Of a stretch of 8,062 bases of DNA, positions 1 to 6,151 are shown one piece after another. The notes under the pieces are model-generated. The model saw only the letters and a list, made by a program, of their open reading frames with translations. It searched no databases and was not told where the DNA came from. The stretch's first letter is position 1; each line of letters starts with the position of its first letter. This stretch comes from Flavobacteriales bacterium (lineage in GTDB: Bacteria > Bacteroidota > Bacteroidia > Flavobacteriales_D > Crocinitomicaceae). The stretch spans positions 1 through 8,062 of the forward strand of contig CANHBA010000097.1 in NCBI GenBank assembly GCA_947458985.1, read 5' to 3'. Both the position numbers and the translations under genes were made by a program.

Positions 1-48
1 ATTGTATTGTATTGTATTGTATTGTATTGTATTGTATTGTATTGTATT
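1..48. repeat. ATTGT pentanucleotide tandem repeat
   Basis: Nine perfect ATTGT copies fill bases 1-45, followed by a partial ATT. The repeat lies inside the minus-strand DUF5686 gene and begins at the first base of the window, so its full length is unknown. On the coding strand the unit reads ACAAT. Because the unit length is not a multiple of three, every frame gives the same five-residue cycle (Y-N-T-I-Q) with no stop, but gain or loss of one unit would shift the frame downstream. It may be a real slippage tract or an assembly break at a repeat. Confidence 0.97.
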
Positions 49-1063
49 TGACCCCATAGGTAAGGAGTTGTTTGTCGAGTACGCAGAGGCTATCGCCCTG
101 AATTTTGTAATCTTGCTCGATGCGGAAATAATCGTAGATCAATAAATTCCCTTTGTTCATGGTAAGGTCTATTTTCTGAACCAACCATAGCGAATCGATT
201 ACCCAAATATAACCCTCAAGGGTAGAGGTAGCGGTATTGCGCGGGCTGATCTTGATTTTGGAAATCATGTAGCCATTTTCTTCGTACTTCTCCTCGAGTT
301 TGTATTTGTAGGCAATGATACCCGGCGCGGAAATAGGCGAGCTTACAGGTGTTTGGTGGAGGTCGTCTAGGTGCAGGAGGTTTTCAAAAAAATTGAAATT
401 GGACTTGACAGTAGTGGTGTAGTACAGCTGCGACACATCGCCAAAAGCTTTGTAGGCATTGCGGATTTCCTTCACCTGATTAGGCGGGGAATAGGAGCGG
501 TGTAGCTCCACTTCTACCAGCTGTAATTTATTGAGCCATTCTGGTACTTTAGGTTGGTTTTCAATGGGGTCTTTATCGTTGCGCTCGTTTTCGTTTTTAG
601 GCTTCGCGGTGTTTTCGCGTTGTTCGGTGGCTTTGATATAGACATCAACCTCGTGCGGATACGACCACTGATTGAGTTGCTCGCGGTGTTCTACAACTTT
701 CATGATTTTGTCTCGCCCCACATTTGTTTTCTTGGCGCTCACACGCACGTCTTGCACGTCTGTTAAGCGCATCGGGAACAATTGCATGTCTCGCTTGGTG
801 TCGGCATCAGCCATGCCTAAAAAAGACTCGCGGTCTTGATAGCCATTGGCAGTAAAAACAAGGTAGTATTCGCCAGGGTTCAGAAACATTTCGTAGTATC
901 CATTGGCATCGGCAACTGTGCGCAGGTCGGCAGCACTTTTTACAAAAATTTCAGCGCCGGCTAATGGAATATTGAGTTCATTGGTAACGAAGCCACTCAG
1001 GAGTTTTTGCCCGAAGGAGGTGCCGATAAGGCATATGAAAAATAATAAAGCGCGTGTTTTCAC
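1..1063 (-). CDS. DUF5686 / carboxypeptidase-regulatory-like outer-membrane protein, 3' end missing
   Basis: About 354 codons are present and there is no stop before the window edge. The chosen start is GTG at 1063: no in-frame ATG lies nearby, and it gives a clear signal peptide (K-T-R, then a hydrophobic stretch to about residue 18, ending S-F-G-Q). Residues 22-100 look like a carboxypeptidase-regulatory beta-sandwich (GFVTNELNIPLAGAEIFV, then ANGYYEMFLNPGEYYLVF). Residues 240-310 match the DUF5686 pattern: SPISAPGIIAYKYKLEEKYE, a KIKISPR segment and GYIWVIDSLWLV. Family members usually continue into a C-terminal beta-barrel several hundred residues long, which lies off the window here. Exact function is unknown; an outer-membrane location is inferred from the family. 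It is the last visible gene of the coaX-lptC operon, starting 29 bases after its neighbour, with a purine run (AAAGGG, 1074-1079) about 10 bases before the GTG. The final 14 or so codons are the pentanucleotide repeat. Confidence 0.85.
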   Translation of the reverse strand, partial: MKTRALLFFICLIGTSFGQKLLSGFVTNELNIPLAGAEIFVKSAADLRTVADANGYYEMFLNPGEYYLVFTANGYQDRESFLGMADADTKRDMQLFPMRLTDVQDVRVSAKKTNVGRDKIMKVVEHREQLNQWSYPHEVDVYIKATEQRENTAKPKNENERNDKDPIENQPKVPEWLNKLQLVEVELHRSYSPPNQVKEIRNAYKAFGDVSQLYYTTTVKSNFNFFENLLHLDDLHQTPVSSPISAPGIIAYKYKLEEKYEENGYMISKIKISPRNTATSTLEGYIWVIDSLWLVQKIDLTMNKGNLLIYDYFRIEQDYKIQGDSLCVLDKQLLTYGVKYNTIQYNTIQYNTIQ

Positions 1064-1092
1064 GTTAAGTAGACCCTTTAAATGCCGAAAGG

Positions 1093-1338
1093 TTACACCT
1101 TTTCTTCTTTTTTCTGTTGGGCCATTTCTTCTAAATGACGCTGCATGCGCTTCATCATCCATTTTTTGGTGCCGTACATCAAAAGCGCCATGACCGGCAC
1201 AACATAGTAGGCCAACCAAGTTTGTGCGCCTTCAGTAGCTATTTTGTAAGTAATTGCTAAGAAACTAAGGCCAGCGATCACCAACCAGAGGTAGCCCGAC
1301 ATTTTGTTATACTGACTGATGAAATCTTTATTTGCCAT
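1093..1338 (-). CDS. Small two-helix membrane protein, function unknown
   Basis: This encodes 81 residues. Two hydrophobic segments are visible, roughly residues 15-32 (YLWLVIAGLSFLAITYK) and 41-56 (WLAYYVVPVMALLMYG). A strongly basic, amphipathic tail follows (KKWMMKRMQRHLEEMAQQKKEEK), so a hairpin in the inner membrane with both ends in the cytoplasm is the likely topology. The ATG follows the lptC stop after a single base (TAAGATG), so it should be translated from the same message and is probably coupled to lptC. I do not recognise a named family. Its place between lptC and a DUF5686 outer-membrane protein suggests an envelope role, but nothing in the sequence proves it. Confidence 0.85.
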   Translation of the reverse strand: MANKDFISQYNKMSGYLWLVIAGLSFLAITYKIATEGAQTWLAYYVVPVMALLMYGTKKWMMKRMQRHLEEMAQQKKEEKV

Positions 1339-1339
1339 C

Positions 1340-1900
1340 TTATTCTATATTTTGGTTTTTGTCTATTTGCCAGGAGCCAACGGGCTCAAGTAAAACATAA
1401 TTACTGAAATCTTGTTTGGTCCGGATTCCTTTGCCGAAGATTTTGCCTTTTGGTGAACGCACAATGACCGCCGACTTGGAATAAATACTGCTGTCCTTTT
1501 GATTCCAAAAAAGCGCTTCGGTTTCTAGGGTTTGTTTTTTCTTGTGGTTGTAAAGGCGCACGGAGTCTTTGACCATGAGCTCGCCTGTGTTGTAGTTGAT
1601 TTCACCGTAGAGCGCACTGAGTGTGGACACGACATCCCCTTTTTCATTGAAAAAGTAAACTTTTAAGCTGTCTTTGATTTTGGTGAGTTGCTCCTTGCCA
1701 CGGAAGGTTTCGGCAAGCGCTGCATGGATTTCCACACGGGCATACCCAGCTTCGGCATAGGTGAGCACAAGATTTTTGGTGCTTTCTGTAGGGGCGTCGG
1801 CTTCAAAACTGATGCGCTGCACCACAGCAACGTCGTTTTCGCAGGCTGCCAAAAACAGCAAGATGAAAAGGAGAAATAAAAGGCGTTTGGCGATAGACAT
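1340..1900 (-). CDS. lptC: LPS export ABC transporter periplasmic protein LptC (lipoprotein)
   Basis: LptC joins the inner-membrane LptBFG ABC transporter to the periplasmic LptA bridge that carries lipopolysaccharide to the outer membrane. The 186-residue product has a short basic start (MSIAKR), a hydrophobic stretch and a lipobox LAAC with Cys20, so it is probably lipid-anchored, unlike the uncleaved membrane helix of E. coli LptC. The rest fits the LptC beta-jellyroll: a segment around AEAGYARVEIHAA, KVYFFNEKGDVVSTLSALYG, then repeated strands through LMVKDSVRLYN and KIFGKGIRTKQDFSNYVL. An in-frame ATG at 1927 would add nine residues before the signal peptide. The ATG at 1900 is preferred because it shares its A with the preceding stop (TAATG) and gives a normal lipoprotein signal. 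That overlap suggests translational coupling to the upstream outer-membrane protein gene. Confidence 0.88.
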   Translation of the reverse strand: MSIAKRLLFLLFILLFLAACENDVAVVQRISFEADAPTESTKNLVLTYAEAGYARVEIHAALAETFRGKEQLTKIKDSLKVYFFNEKGDVVSTLSALYGEINYNTGELMVKDSVRLYNHKKKQTLETEALFWNQKDSSIYSKSAVIVRSPKGKIFGKGIRTKQDFSNYVLLEPVGSWQIDKNQNIE

Positions 1901-3237
1901 TAGTCGAGCTGACGCTTGCGGAACCATTTCTCGAAATTAGAAGGCGCTAGAATGATGCTGACGCGTGCGCCAATGAATTGTTCTTTCCAGATGCCGTTTG
2001 GAATACTGCGCTGCCCAAAGGTGAGCCCAACATTTAAGGAAGAAAGAGAAACCTGAGCCAATAAAGGAAGCCCAAAGCCAATGGTAAGGCCTTGCTCTTC
2101 GTATTGGATGCCGCTGTTGGTGTAGGGGAGTGTTTGCTGGTAATACCCCACGCGATACGTGAGTTTTTCGAGCGGTTTGAGTGTAGCGATGTTTTCGATC
2201 ACCTTGAATTCTGGTTGATACTGAAGTCCAAAACTCATGCGGTTGTAGTCTTTTTGATCAAAGCCAGTAAGTATATTTTGATTTTGACTCAGTGAGCCAA
2301 ATAGGCTGTAGCTTGCAAAGAGCTGTAGTTGCGGATGCAGTTCGCGGGTTTGTCTTTTATATTTCGGCAATTTCCAAGCGTAAGAAAAGCCAAATTGAGT
2401 GCTTTGGGCAAGTTGTGCTGAAAAAGCTTGGCTGCTAAAAAGAACGGTGTCGTAGCTGTTGGGCACACCAATAGTAGCGGAGCTGTAGAGTTCTCGTTGA
2501 TACGTGCCGCCGAGTCGGAGTTCGGGCTGATACACCGCACTGAGGCTAAATGCATGGTTTTTACCGAGCTGTTGTGTAAAGTAAGTGCCAATTTCTGTAT
2601 GAAAAGCGCGCATGATTAAGGAGTTGCGCTCAATGCCTCCGGCTGAGGTAGCTCCGGTGAGCAAAACCGAACTGCGCTCATTGACAAGCGTTCCGAAAAG
2701 ATAGGAAGCGTTGGCTCCAATTGCAAATTTGGTTTTTGGTTTTTCGATGATGCCGAATGAATAGCCAAGGTAGAGGTCTTGGATAGCGCCGTTTCCTGTG
2801 TAGTTGTAACGGATGGAGTCTTGGCCGGTGAATTGTGTTTGGCTGATCTCGTAACCGCGTGCACTAAAAGGGCGCAAACCAAAAGACAAGCCCATTTGTT
2901 TGCTGATTTTAAAACCTAAAGTAAATTGCTCTACCATTGGCGTTGCAGCAAATTGTTGGGTGGTCGCATTGCTGTACCATGATTGTCTGGAGTGAATACT
3001 CACGGTGTAGAGCGTAGCGCCTTTGCTCAGGCGGTTGTAGGTTGCGGGGTTGTAATGATTGAGCACCGTTGAATCAAACACATTAATGGAATTTTTACCA
3101 AGCCCATCGAAAATACCGTGTCCTTTTGAACTCATTTCGCCGAGCCCATAAAAGCTGGCGGGTTCGGCTGTAATGGATTGTGCCAATATTGTAAAATAGG
3201 AGCAAGAGGCTAAAAGAAGTGCGAAAAGTTTATGCAT
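1900..3237 (-). CDS. Putative outer-membrane beta-barrel protein (FadL/OmpP1-like)
   Basis: This encodes 445 residues from the ATG at 3237, which sits inside the coaX stop region (8-base overlap, ATGCATAA). A longer TTG-initiated form from 3267 is open but adds a polar stretch before the signal peptide. The N-terminus is a signal peptide, MHKLFALLLASCSYFTILAQ. The LASC within it resembles a lipobox, but hydrophobic sequence continues after it, so ordinary cleavage near residue 19 is favoured. The mature part is rich in alternating aromatic/small strands (FTLGFKISKQMGLSFGLRPF, FGFSYAWKLP, LQLFASYSLFG, LTIGFGLPLL, LNVGLTFGQR), with an early NPATYNRLSKGA segment resembling the NPA region of FadL-type channels. 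No lid or plug can be confirmed. Family assignment is by layout only. Its position between coaX and lptC suggests a conserved envelope gene; the substrate is unknown. Confidence 0.8.
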   Translation of the reverse strand: MHKLFALLLASCSYFTILAQSITAEPASFYGLGEMSSKGHGIFDGLGKNSINVFDSTVLNHYNPATYNRLSKGATLYTVSIHSRQSWYSNATTQQFAATPMVEQFTLGFKISKQMGLSFGLRPFSARGYEISQTQFTGQDSIRYNYTGNGAIQDLYLGYSFGIIEKPKTKFAIGANASYLFGTLVNERSSVLLTGATSAGGIERNSLIMRAFHTEIGTYFTQQLGKNHAFSLSAVYQPELRLGGTYQRELYSSATIGVPNSYDTVLFSSQAFSAQLAQSTQFGFSYAWKLPKYKRQTRELHPQLQLFASYSLFGSLSQNQNILTGFDQKDYNRMSFGLQYQPEFKVIENIATLKPLEKLTYRVGYYQQTLPYTNSGIQYEEQGLTIGFGLPLLAQVSLSSLNVGLTFGQRSIPNGIWKEQFIGARVSIILAPSNFEKWFRKRQLD

Positions 3238-3949
3238 TGGCGTGATAAAGTGCGAAGATTCCTTCAAGGGTTAAATTTTCGTGTACAAAGATGCCATTTT
3301 TTTGGCCCAAATCAAAATGCTGCGCATCGCCACCGGTAAGAAATACAACCAACTCTGGATACTCCGCTCGATAAGCGGCAAGCAGCCCTTCAATCTCTTT
3401 TTGCCAACCTAAATAGCTGCCAATTTCAAGACATTCTTGGCTGGTTGTACCGATGAGTTGTTGCGTAGGCAGGGCTTGTACTTCCGATAATTTGGCTGTA
3501 AAGTGAGCCATTGCCTTACTGCGCATTTGCAGTCCTGGACTAATTGAACCACCGAGATAACTGTTGTTCGCGTCGAGAAAATCAAATTTGATACACGTAC
3601 CTAAATCAATCGCAAGCCTTGGCAGCCCTACGTTATTACTCGCTAAAGCCGCTGCATTACACAGGCGATCCATCCCAAGCGTTTGAGGGCTTTGATAGGC
3701 CATATCAAAAGGAAGTTGAATCAAAGGCGTCATTTCAAAAACAGTATCAAAATAGCTGCGCACTTGTTGTAGCAAATGCAACTCAATGACTGACGAACAG
3801 GCTAAGGGGATGTTACGCGCTAGGCTTGAAAGATCGAATGATGTGAAAGGAAATCGCTCAACCCACTGAATGACACCTTCTTGCGCAAGTGCTAATTTCA
3901 ATTGGGTATTCCCGGCGTCTAGCAGATAAACTTGATTTTCAGCACTCAT
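3230..3949 (-). CDS. coaX: Type III pantothenate kinase
   Basis: CoaX phosphorylates pantothenate with ATP, the first step of coenzyme A synthesis, in the cytoplasm. The 239-residue length is normal for the family. All ASKHA-fold motifs are visible: phosphate-binding DAGNTQLKLA (11-20), GMDR (92-95) whose Asp94 is the expected catalytic base, IDLGTCIKFDF (114-124), GGSISPG (133-139), and LTGGD (204-208) near the C-terminus. An in-frame TTG six bases upstream (3955) could add two residues; the ATG is preferred. It is the first gene of the minus-strand operon, and its last eight bases overlap the start of the outer-membrane protein gene. The kinase has no obvious link to LPS export, so the pairing is probably an old operon arrangement rather than a pathway. 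Confidence 0.95.
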   Translation of the reverse strand: MSAENQVYLLDAGNTQLKLALAQEGVIQWVERFPFTSFDLSSLARNIPLACSSVIELHLLQQVRSYFDTVFEMTPLIQLPFDMAYQSPQTLGMDRLCNAAALASNNVGLPRLAIDLGTCIKFDFLDANNSYLGGSISPGLQMRSKAMAHFTAKLSEVQALPTQQLIGTTSQECLEIGSYLGWQKEIEGLLAAYRAEYPELVVFLTGGDAQHFDLGQKNGIFVHENLTLEGIFALYHANA

Positions 3950-3952
3950 GTT

Positions 3953-3960
3953 CAAAAATA
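3953..3960 (-). promoter_or_regulatory. Possible -7 box for the coaX operon
   Basis: TATTTTTG on the minus strand fits the Bacteroidota TAnnTTTG -7 consensus. It ends only three bases before the coaX ATG, so transcription would begin at or next to the start codon (a leaderless message). No TTG -33 element is seen at the right distance, so this could be chance in an AT-rich spacer. Confidence 0.3.
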
Positions 3961-3992
3961 AGCACCTTTTTTGAACTTTTTTGGTTTTTAGC

Positions 3993-4024
3993 TTGTGTAA
4001 AACAGCAAAAATGTGTTAAATTTG
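3993..4024 (+). promoter_or_regulatory. Promoter for tRNA-Phe
   Basis: A TTG (3993-3995) and TAAATTTG (4017-4024, matching TAnnTTTG) are separated by 21 bases, the Bacteroidota -33/-7 arrangement. The predicted transcription start lies near 4028-4031, about ten bases before the mature tRNA 5' end at 4040. Confidence 0.7.
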
Positions 4025-4039
4025 CATCCACCAACGGCT

Positions 4040-4112
4040 GGTACCTTAGCTCAGTTGGTAGAGCAAAGGACTGAAAATCCTTGTGTCCCTGGTTCGATTC
4101 CTGGAGGTACCA
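4040..4112 (+). tRNA. tRNA-Phe (anticodon GAA)
   Basis: A complete 73-base cloverleaf is visible. The acceptor stem GGTACCT (4040-4046) pairs with AGGTACC (4105-4111), with A4112 as discriminator. The D arm is GCTC/GAGC with loop AGTTGGTA. The anticodon stem AAGGA/TCCTT holds loop CTGAAAA, giving anticodon GAA (4073-4075). The T loop is TTCGATT. CCA is not encoded. The T stem CCTGG/CCTGG has a central T-T mismatch (4090 with 4102). The gene is monocistronic, with its own promoter and a terminator directly behind it. Confidence 0.97.
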
Positions 4113-4120
4113 CTGCAAAA

Positions 4121-4147
4121 GCCCCGAAGTTTCTTCGGGGTTTTTTT
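4121..4147 (+). terminator. Intrinsic terminator behind tRNA-Phe
   Basis: CCCCGAAG (4122-4129) pairs with CTTCGGGG (4133-4140) around a three-base loop, or with one pair fewer around a five-base loop. Seven T's follow (4141-4147). This is a strong GC hairpin plus U-tract in the tRNA direction. Confidence 0.93.
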
Positions 4148-4204
4148 GTTGGTCAATGTTTGTCCATCATTCTAGTTACTTTTTCATTTATGTTTTTTTG
4201 TAAC

Positions 4205-4234
4205 TTGGAAGGAAAACGCAACTTGTTATATTTG
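4205..4234 (+). promoter_or_regulatory. Promoter for the GldM-like lipoprotein and caspase-like genes
   Basis: TTG (4205-4207), a 19-base spacer and TATATTTG (4227-4234) form a near-ideal Bacteroidota -33/-7 pair. Transcription would start around 4239, leaving a leader of about 30 bases. No Shine-Dalgarno-like sequence precedes the ATG at 4270, which is normal for this phylum. Confidence 0.72.
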
Positions 4235-4269
4235 AATAAAATAACCTTGTCTCATTAAATCAGATCAAT

Positions 4270-5253
4270 ATGAAATCATATATCTTTATTTACATAAGCG
4301 CTATTTTCCTCGGCTCGTGCGCTAGTAATTCCGATGTGCAATCAAATTCAAATTTATTTGGCAATACATTTTCTAAATCAAGCGCTCAAATCAGAGAGAA
4401 AAATGAAGCTGAATACAACGGGTGGATAGAATCTTTTTATATTTCCAGTGAAGAAGAGGGGTCCTTTAATTATAAGGAACTACAGGGAATTACCCAATCA
4501 TTGGCTGCTCTTCAAATGAAAGTCGATGAAGTCCATAAACTGATATACATAGAAAAAAAGTCATTGATCAAAAGAACAGGGGCTTCATTAACCCCAGGTG
4601 ATAAAAACGCAGTAATAGAAGATATAAAATCTCAATTTTTTCTAAAATTAGATTTGACAAAAATTCCATTAAATGATCAATGGTATAGCCTTCCAATCCA
4701 AGATTTGGAGACTTGTGTAAGTGCGTTAAGCACACACTTGAGAACTGCGTTTGTCAAGGACATAAAATCAGCTGAAATCAAAACTTCTCTCTTGTCTCGT
4801 CTAGATGAAATCGACATCATGAATCAAATGAAGAATTTAACTTCAGCGACAACCGTGTCAGAAGGAATTTCTGTTCTGAGCCTTATAGAATTCTTAGTTG
4901 CCGAAGTTCATCATGAAGCATTGATGGCGTTCAAAAACCAGTATAAAAATCAAACATCTGAATTTGTATTTTCAAGAATAAAAGAGGTGGTTGTAATTAA
5001 TCAAGAAGACATTACACCTGGTAAAGAAATCATTGCCCAGGTCATGATTGTTAGTTCAGATGACGCTCGAAACCCAATAAAGGTTGAAGCTAATAATGGC
5101 CGAATTTTAGAGATTAAAGATGGTGTAGCAAAAATCGCTTATAAGGCACCAAAAAGTGGAAAGGTTAATGTTTCAGGTAAAATTACAATCCATAATAATT
5201 CATGGGTTCCCTATACTCGAGTCTTTTCTAAGACAGTTAAAGTTGGTATTTAA
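4270..5253 (+). CDS. Putative lipoprotein resembling the N-terminal region of GldM
   Basis: This encodes 327 residues. The N-terminus is a lipoprotein signal (MKSYIFIYISAIFLGSC) with lipobox LGSC and Cys17. Residues 65-225 look largely helical, including KVDEVHKLIYIEKKSLIKRTG (84-104), LETCVSALSTHLRTAF (146-161) and a second such helix at 200-222. Residues 230-326 look like one Ig-like beta domain (EVVVINQEDITPGKEIIAQV, NPIKVEANNGRI, GVAKIAYKAPKSGKVNVSGK). This order matches the start of GldM: a helical bundle with 'LxxYIxxLKxxLI' and 'A-xx-L-xx-L-xx-V' patterns, then the first beta domain with 'Y/I...G..YKA.I...S.D....P'. Differences from GldM are the lipid anchor instead of a membrane helix and the absence of further beta domains, so it would not act as a standard proton-motor partner. 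The likeness is by eye, not a search. The gene is AT-richer than the coaX operon (a sampled 60-base line is 37% GC, against 47-53% there). It is followed after 36 bases by the caspase-like gene, so one operon is likely. Confidence 0.75.
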   Translation: MKSYIFIYISAIFLGSCASNSDVQSNSNLFGNTFSKSSAQIREKNEAEYNGWIESFYISSEEEGSFNYKELQGITQSLAALQMKVDEVHKLIYIEKKSLIKRTGASLTPGDKNAVIEDIKSQFFLKLDLTKIPLNDQWYSLPIQDLETCVSALSTHLRTAFVKDIKSAEIKTSLLSRLDEIDIMNQMKNLTSATTVSEGISVLSLIEFLVAEVHHEALMAFKNQYKNQTSEFVFSRIKEVVVINQEDITPGKEIIAQVMIVSSDDARNPIKVEANNGRILEIKDGVAKIAYKAPKSGKVNVSGKITIHNNSWVPYTRVFSKTVKVGI

Positions 5254-5289
5254 TTTAGCAAGGGAATTAACAGGTTTTAATTAAACAAC

Positions 5290-6102
5290 ATGATTAAATT
5301 TCTCACTATAGCATTTGTTGCAGTCCTCTCACTTTCGCTGACTAAAAATAAAACCCTTGATGGTCCTAAAATTGCCATTTGTATCATCGGATCAGACACG
5401 GAGCCAGACTATGCCTCGATGAATAATACCGTTTCAGTTCTTCAACGTAATGGATACACAGTTGTAAAGTTTTTTGACCCAAACAATCAATGGGAAGCGA
5501 TTAAACGTGCTGCATCAGAAGCAAGCATCATTGTTTATGATGGTCATGGAACTGAAATGGGTATAGATGGTAATTATGGAGGTTTGGTCATTGATGACTT
5601 CATCTCGGGCAAAAGAATTGCCAGTGAACTCAAACTGAAACGAAAAGCATTAGTCATCTATTCATCAGTATGCGGTGGGGCTGGTTCGTCTGCAAGCGAT
5701 ATGAACGATATTGGTATCGAAGAAGCAAAAAGACGAATTTTAGGCTCTGGGCTACCTTTTATTTTGGCCGGTGCGGGTGCCTATTTTGCAATCAATGAGG
5801 TAAATGGTGTTGAATCCTTCTTGAATAATTGGTTTGAAGAAGAGAGCCTATCTGAATGCTTTGTAAAAGCTACTAGTTCGTGGTACAATGTTGAATTTAA
5901 CGGAAGTTTTCGCGACCAAAGATTACCAGCTAACTTCCAAATGGGTATAGGAACACAAGAGGGTGGTGGGGTGTCAACAGTAACTAGTACAGTCAATGGA
6001 GTTACAAAAGTTCGTCAAATCGTTTCTCCTAAGTCTTATGATATCGCATATCTTGGCAATCCTTTTTTCACACATCAAATGTCTATGTCTCTGAATCAAT
6101 AG
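5290..6102 (+). CDS. Secreted caspase/gingipain-fold (clan CD) peptidase-like protein
   Basis: This encodes 270 residues. A signal peptide (MIKFLTIAFVAVLSLSL) points to export. The core follows the clan CD alternating strand-helix plan: a first strand KIAICIIGSD (27-36), helix, GYTVVKFF, helix, then IIVYDGHG with His86 followed by Gly. Next comes a strand ALVIYSSVCGG with Cys128, followed by AGSSASD, a helix, and FILAGAGAYFA. His-Gly after a hydrophobic strand and Cys after the next strand are the expected catalytic dyad; the 42-residue spacing is within the range for this fold. The acidic or other residues that set substrate specificity cannot be read off. The C-terminal 50 residues include a Gly/Thr/Ser-rich stretch (222-235). 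There is no recognisable type IX secretion C-terminal domain, so a periplasmic location is more likely than surface release. Peptidase activity is inference, and a related inactive or non-peptidase family is possible. It probably shares a message with the upstream GldM-like lipoprotein. Confidence 0.75.
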   Translation: MIKFLTIAFVAVLSLSLTKNKTLDGPKIAICIIGSDTEPDYASMNNTVSVLQRNGYTVVKFFDPNNQWEAIKRAASEASIIVYDGHGTEMGIDGNYGGLVIDDFISGKRIASELKLKRKALVIYSSVCGGAGSSASDMNDIGIEEAKRRILGSGLPFILAGAGAYFAINEVNGVESFLNNWFEEESLSECFVKATSSWYNVEFNGSFRDQRLPANFQMGIGTQEGGGVSTVTSTVNGVTKVRQIVSPKSYDIAYLGNPFFTHQMSMSLNQ

Positions 6103-6127
6103 TAGTTTGGTTCTACTGTTGCATTTT

Positions 6128-6150
6128 GTGAATTGGAATTGCGAATTCAC
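6128..6150. other. Inverted repeat between convergent genes
   Basis: GTGAATT (6128-6134) and AATTCAC (6144-6150) are perfect 7-base arms around a 9-base loop. The hairpin lies between the stops of the caspase-like gene (6102) and the small minus-strand gene (6152). No T-run follows on either strand, so it is not a classical terminator, though it may help stop or stabilise messages from both sides. A weaker hairpin (AGTAG/CTACT, 6101-6117) overlaps the caspase-like stop codon. Confidence 0.5.
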
Positions 6151-6151
6151 C

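Noticed and set aside
1..48. CRISPR-like or intergenic satellite repeat
   Set aside because: The unit is five bases with no spacers, and it lies in the open frame of the DUF5686 gene.
554..1193. Plus-strand ORFs of 70 and 96 residues (554-766, 903-1193)
   Set aside because: They lie opposite the DUF5686 gene, which has a signal peptide and recognisable domains, and their products have no coherent features.
1688..2882. ORFs at 1688-1879 (+), 2092-2295 (+), 2289-2591 (-), 2428-2619 (+) and 2616-2882 (-)
   Set aside because: All overlap lptC or the barrel gene in other frames and show no signals of their own.
3231..3267. TTG start for a longer form of the barrel protein
   Set aside because: It would place ten mostly polar residues before a complete signal peptide that already has its own ATG overlapping the coaX stop.
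3889..4258. Plus-strand ORFs across the tRNA (3889-4074, 4013-4258)
   Set aside because: They read through the tRNA-Phe cloverleaf and its terminator.
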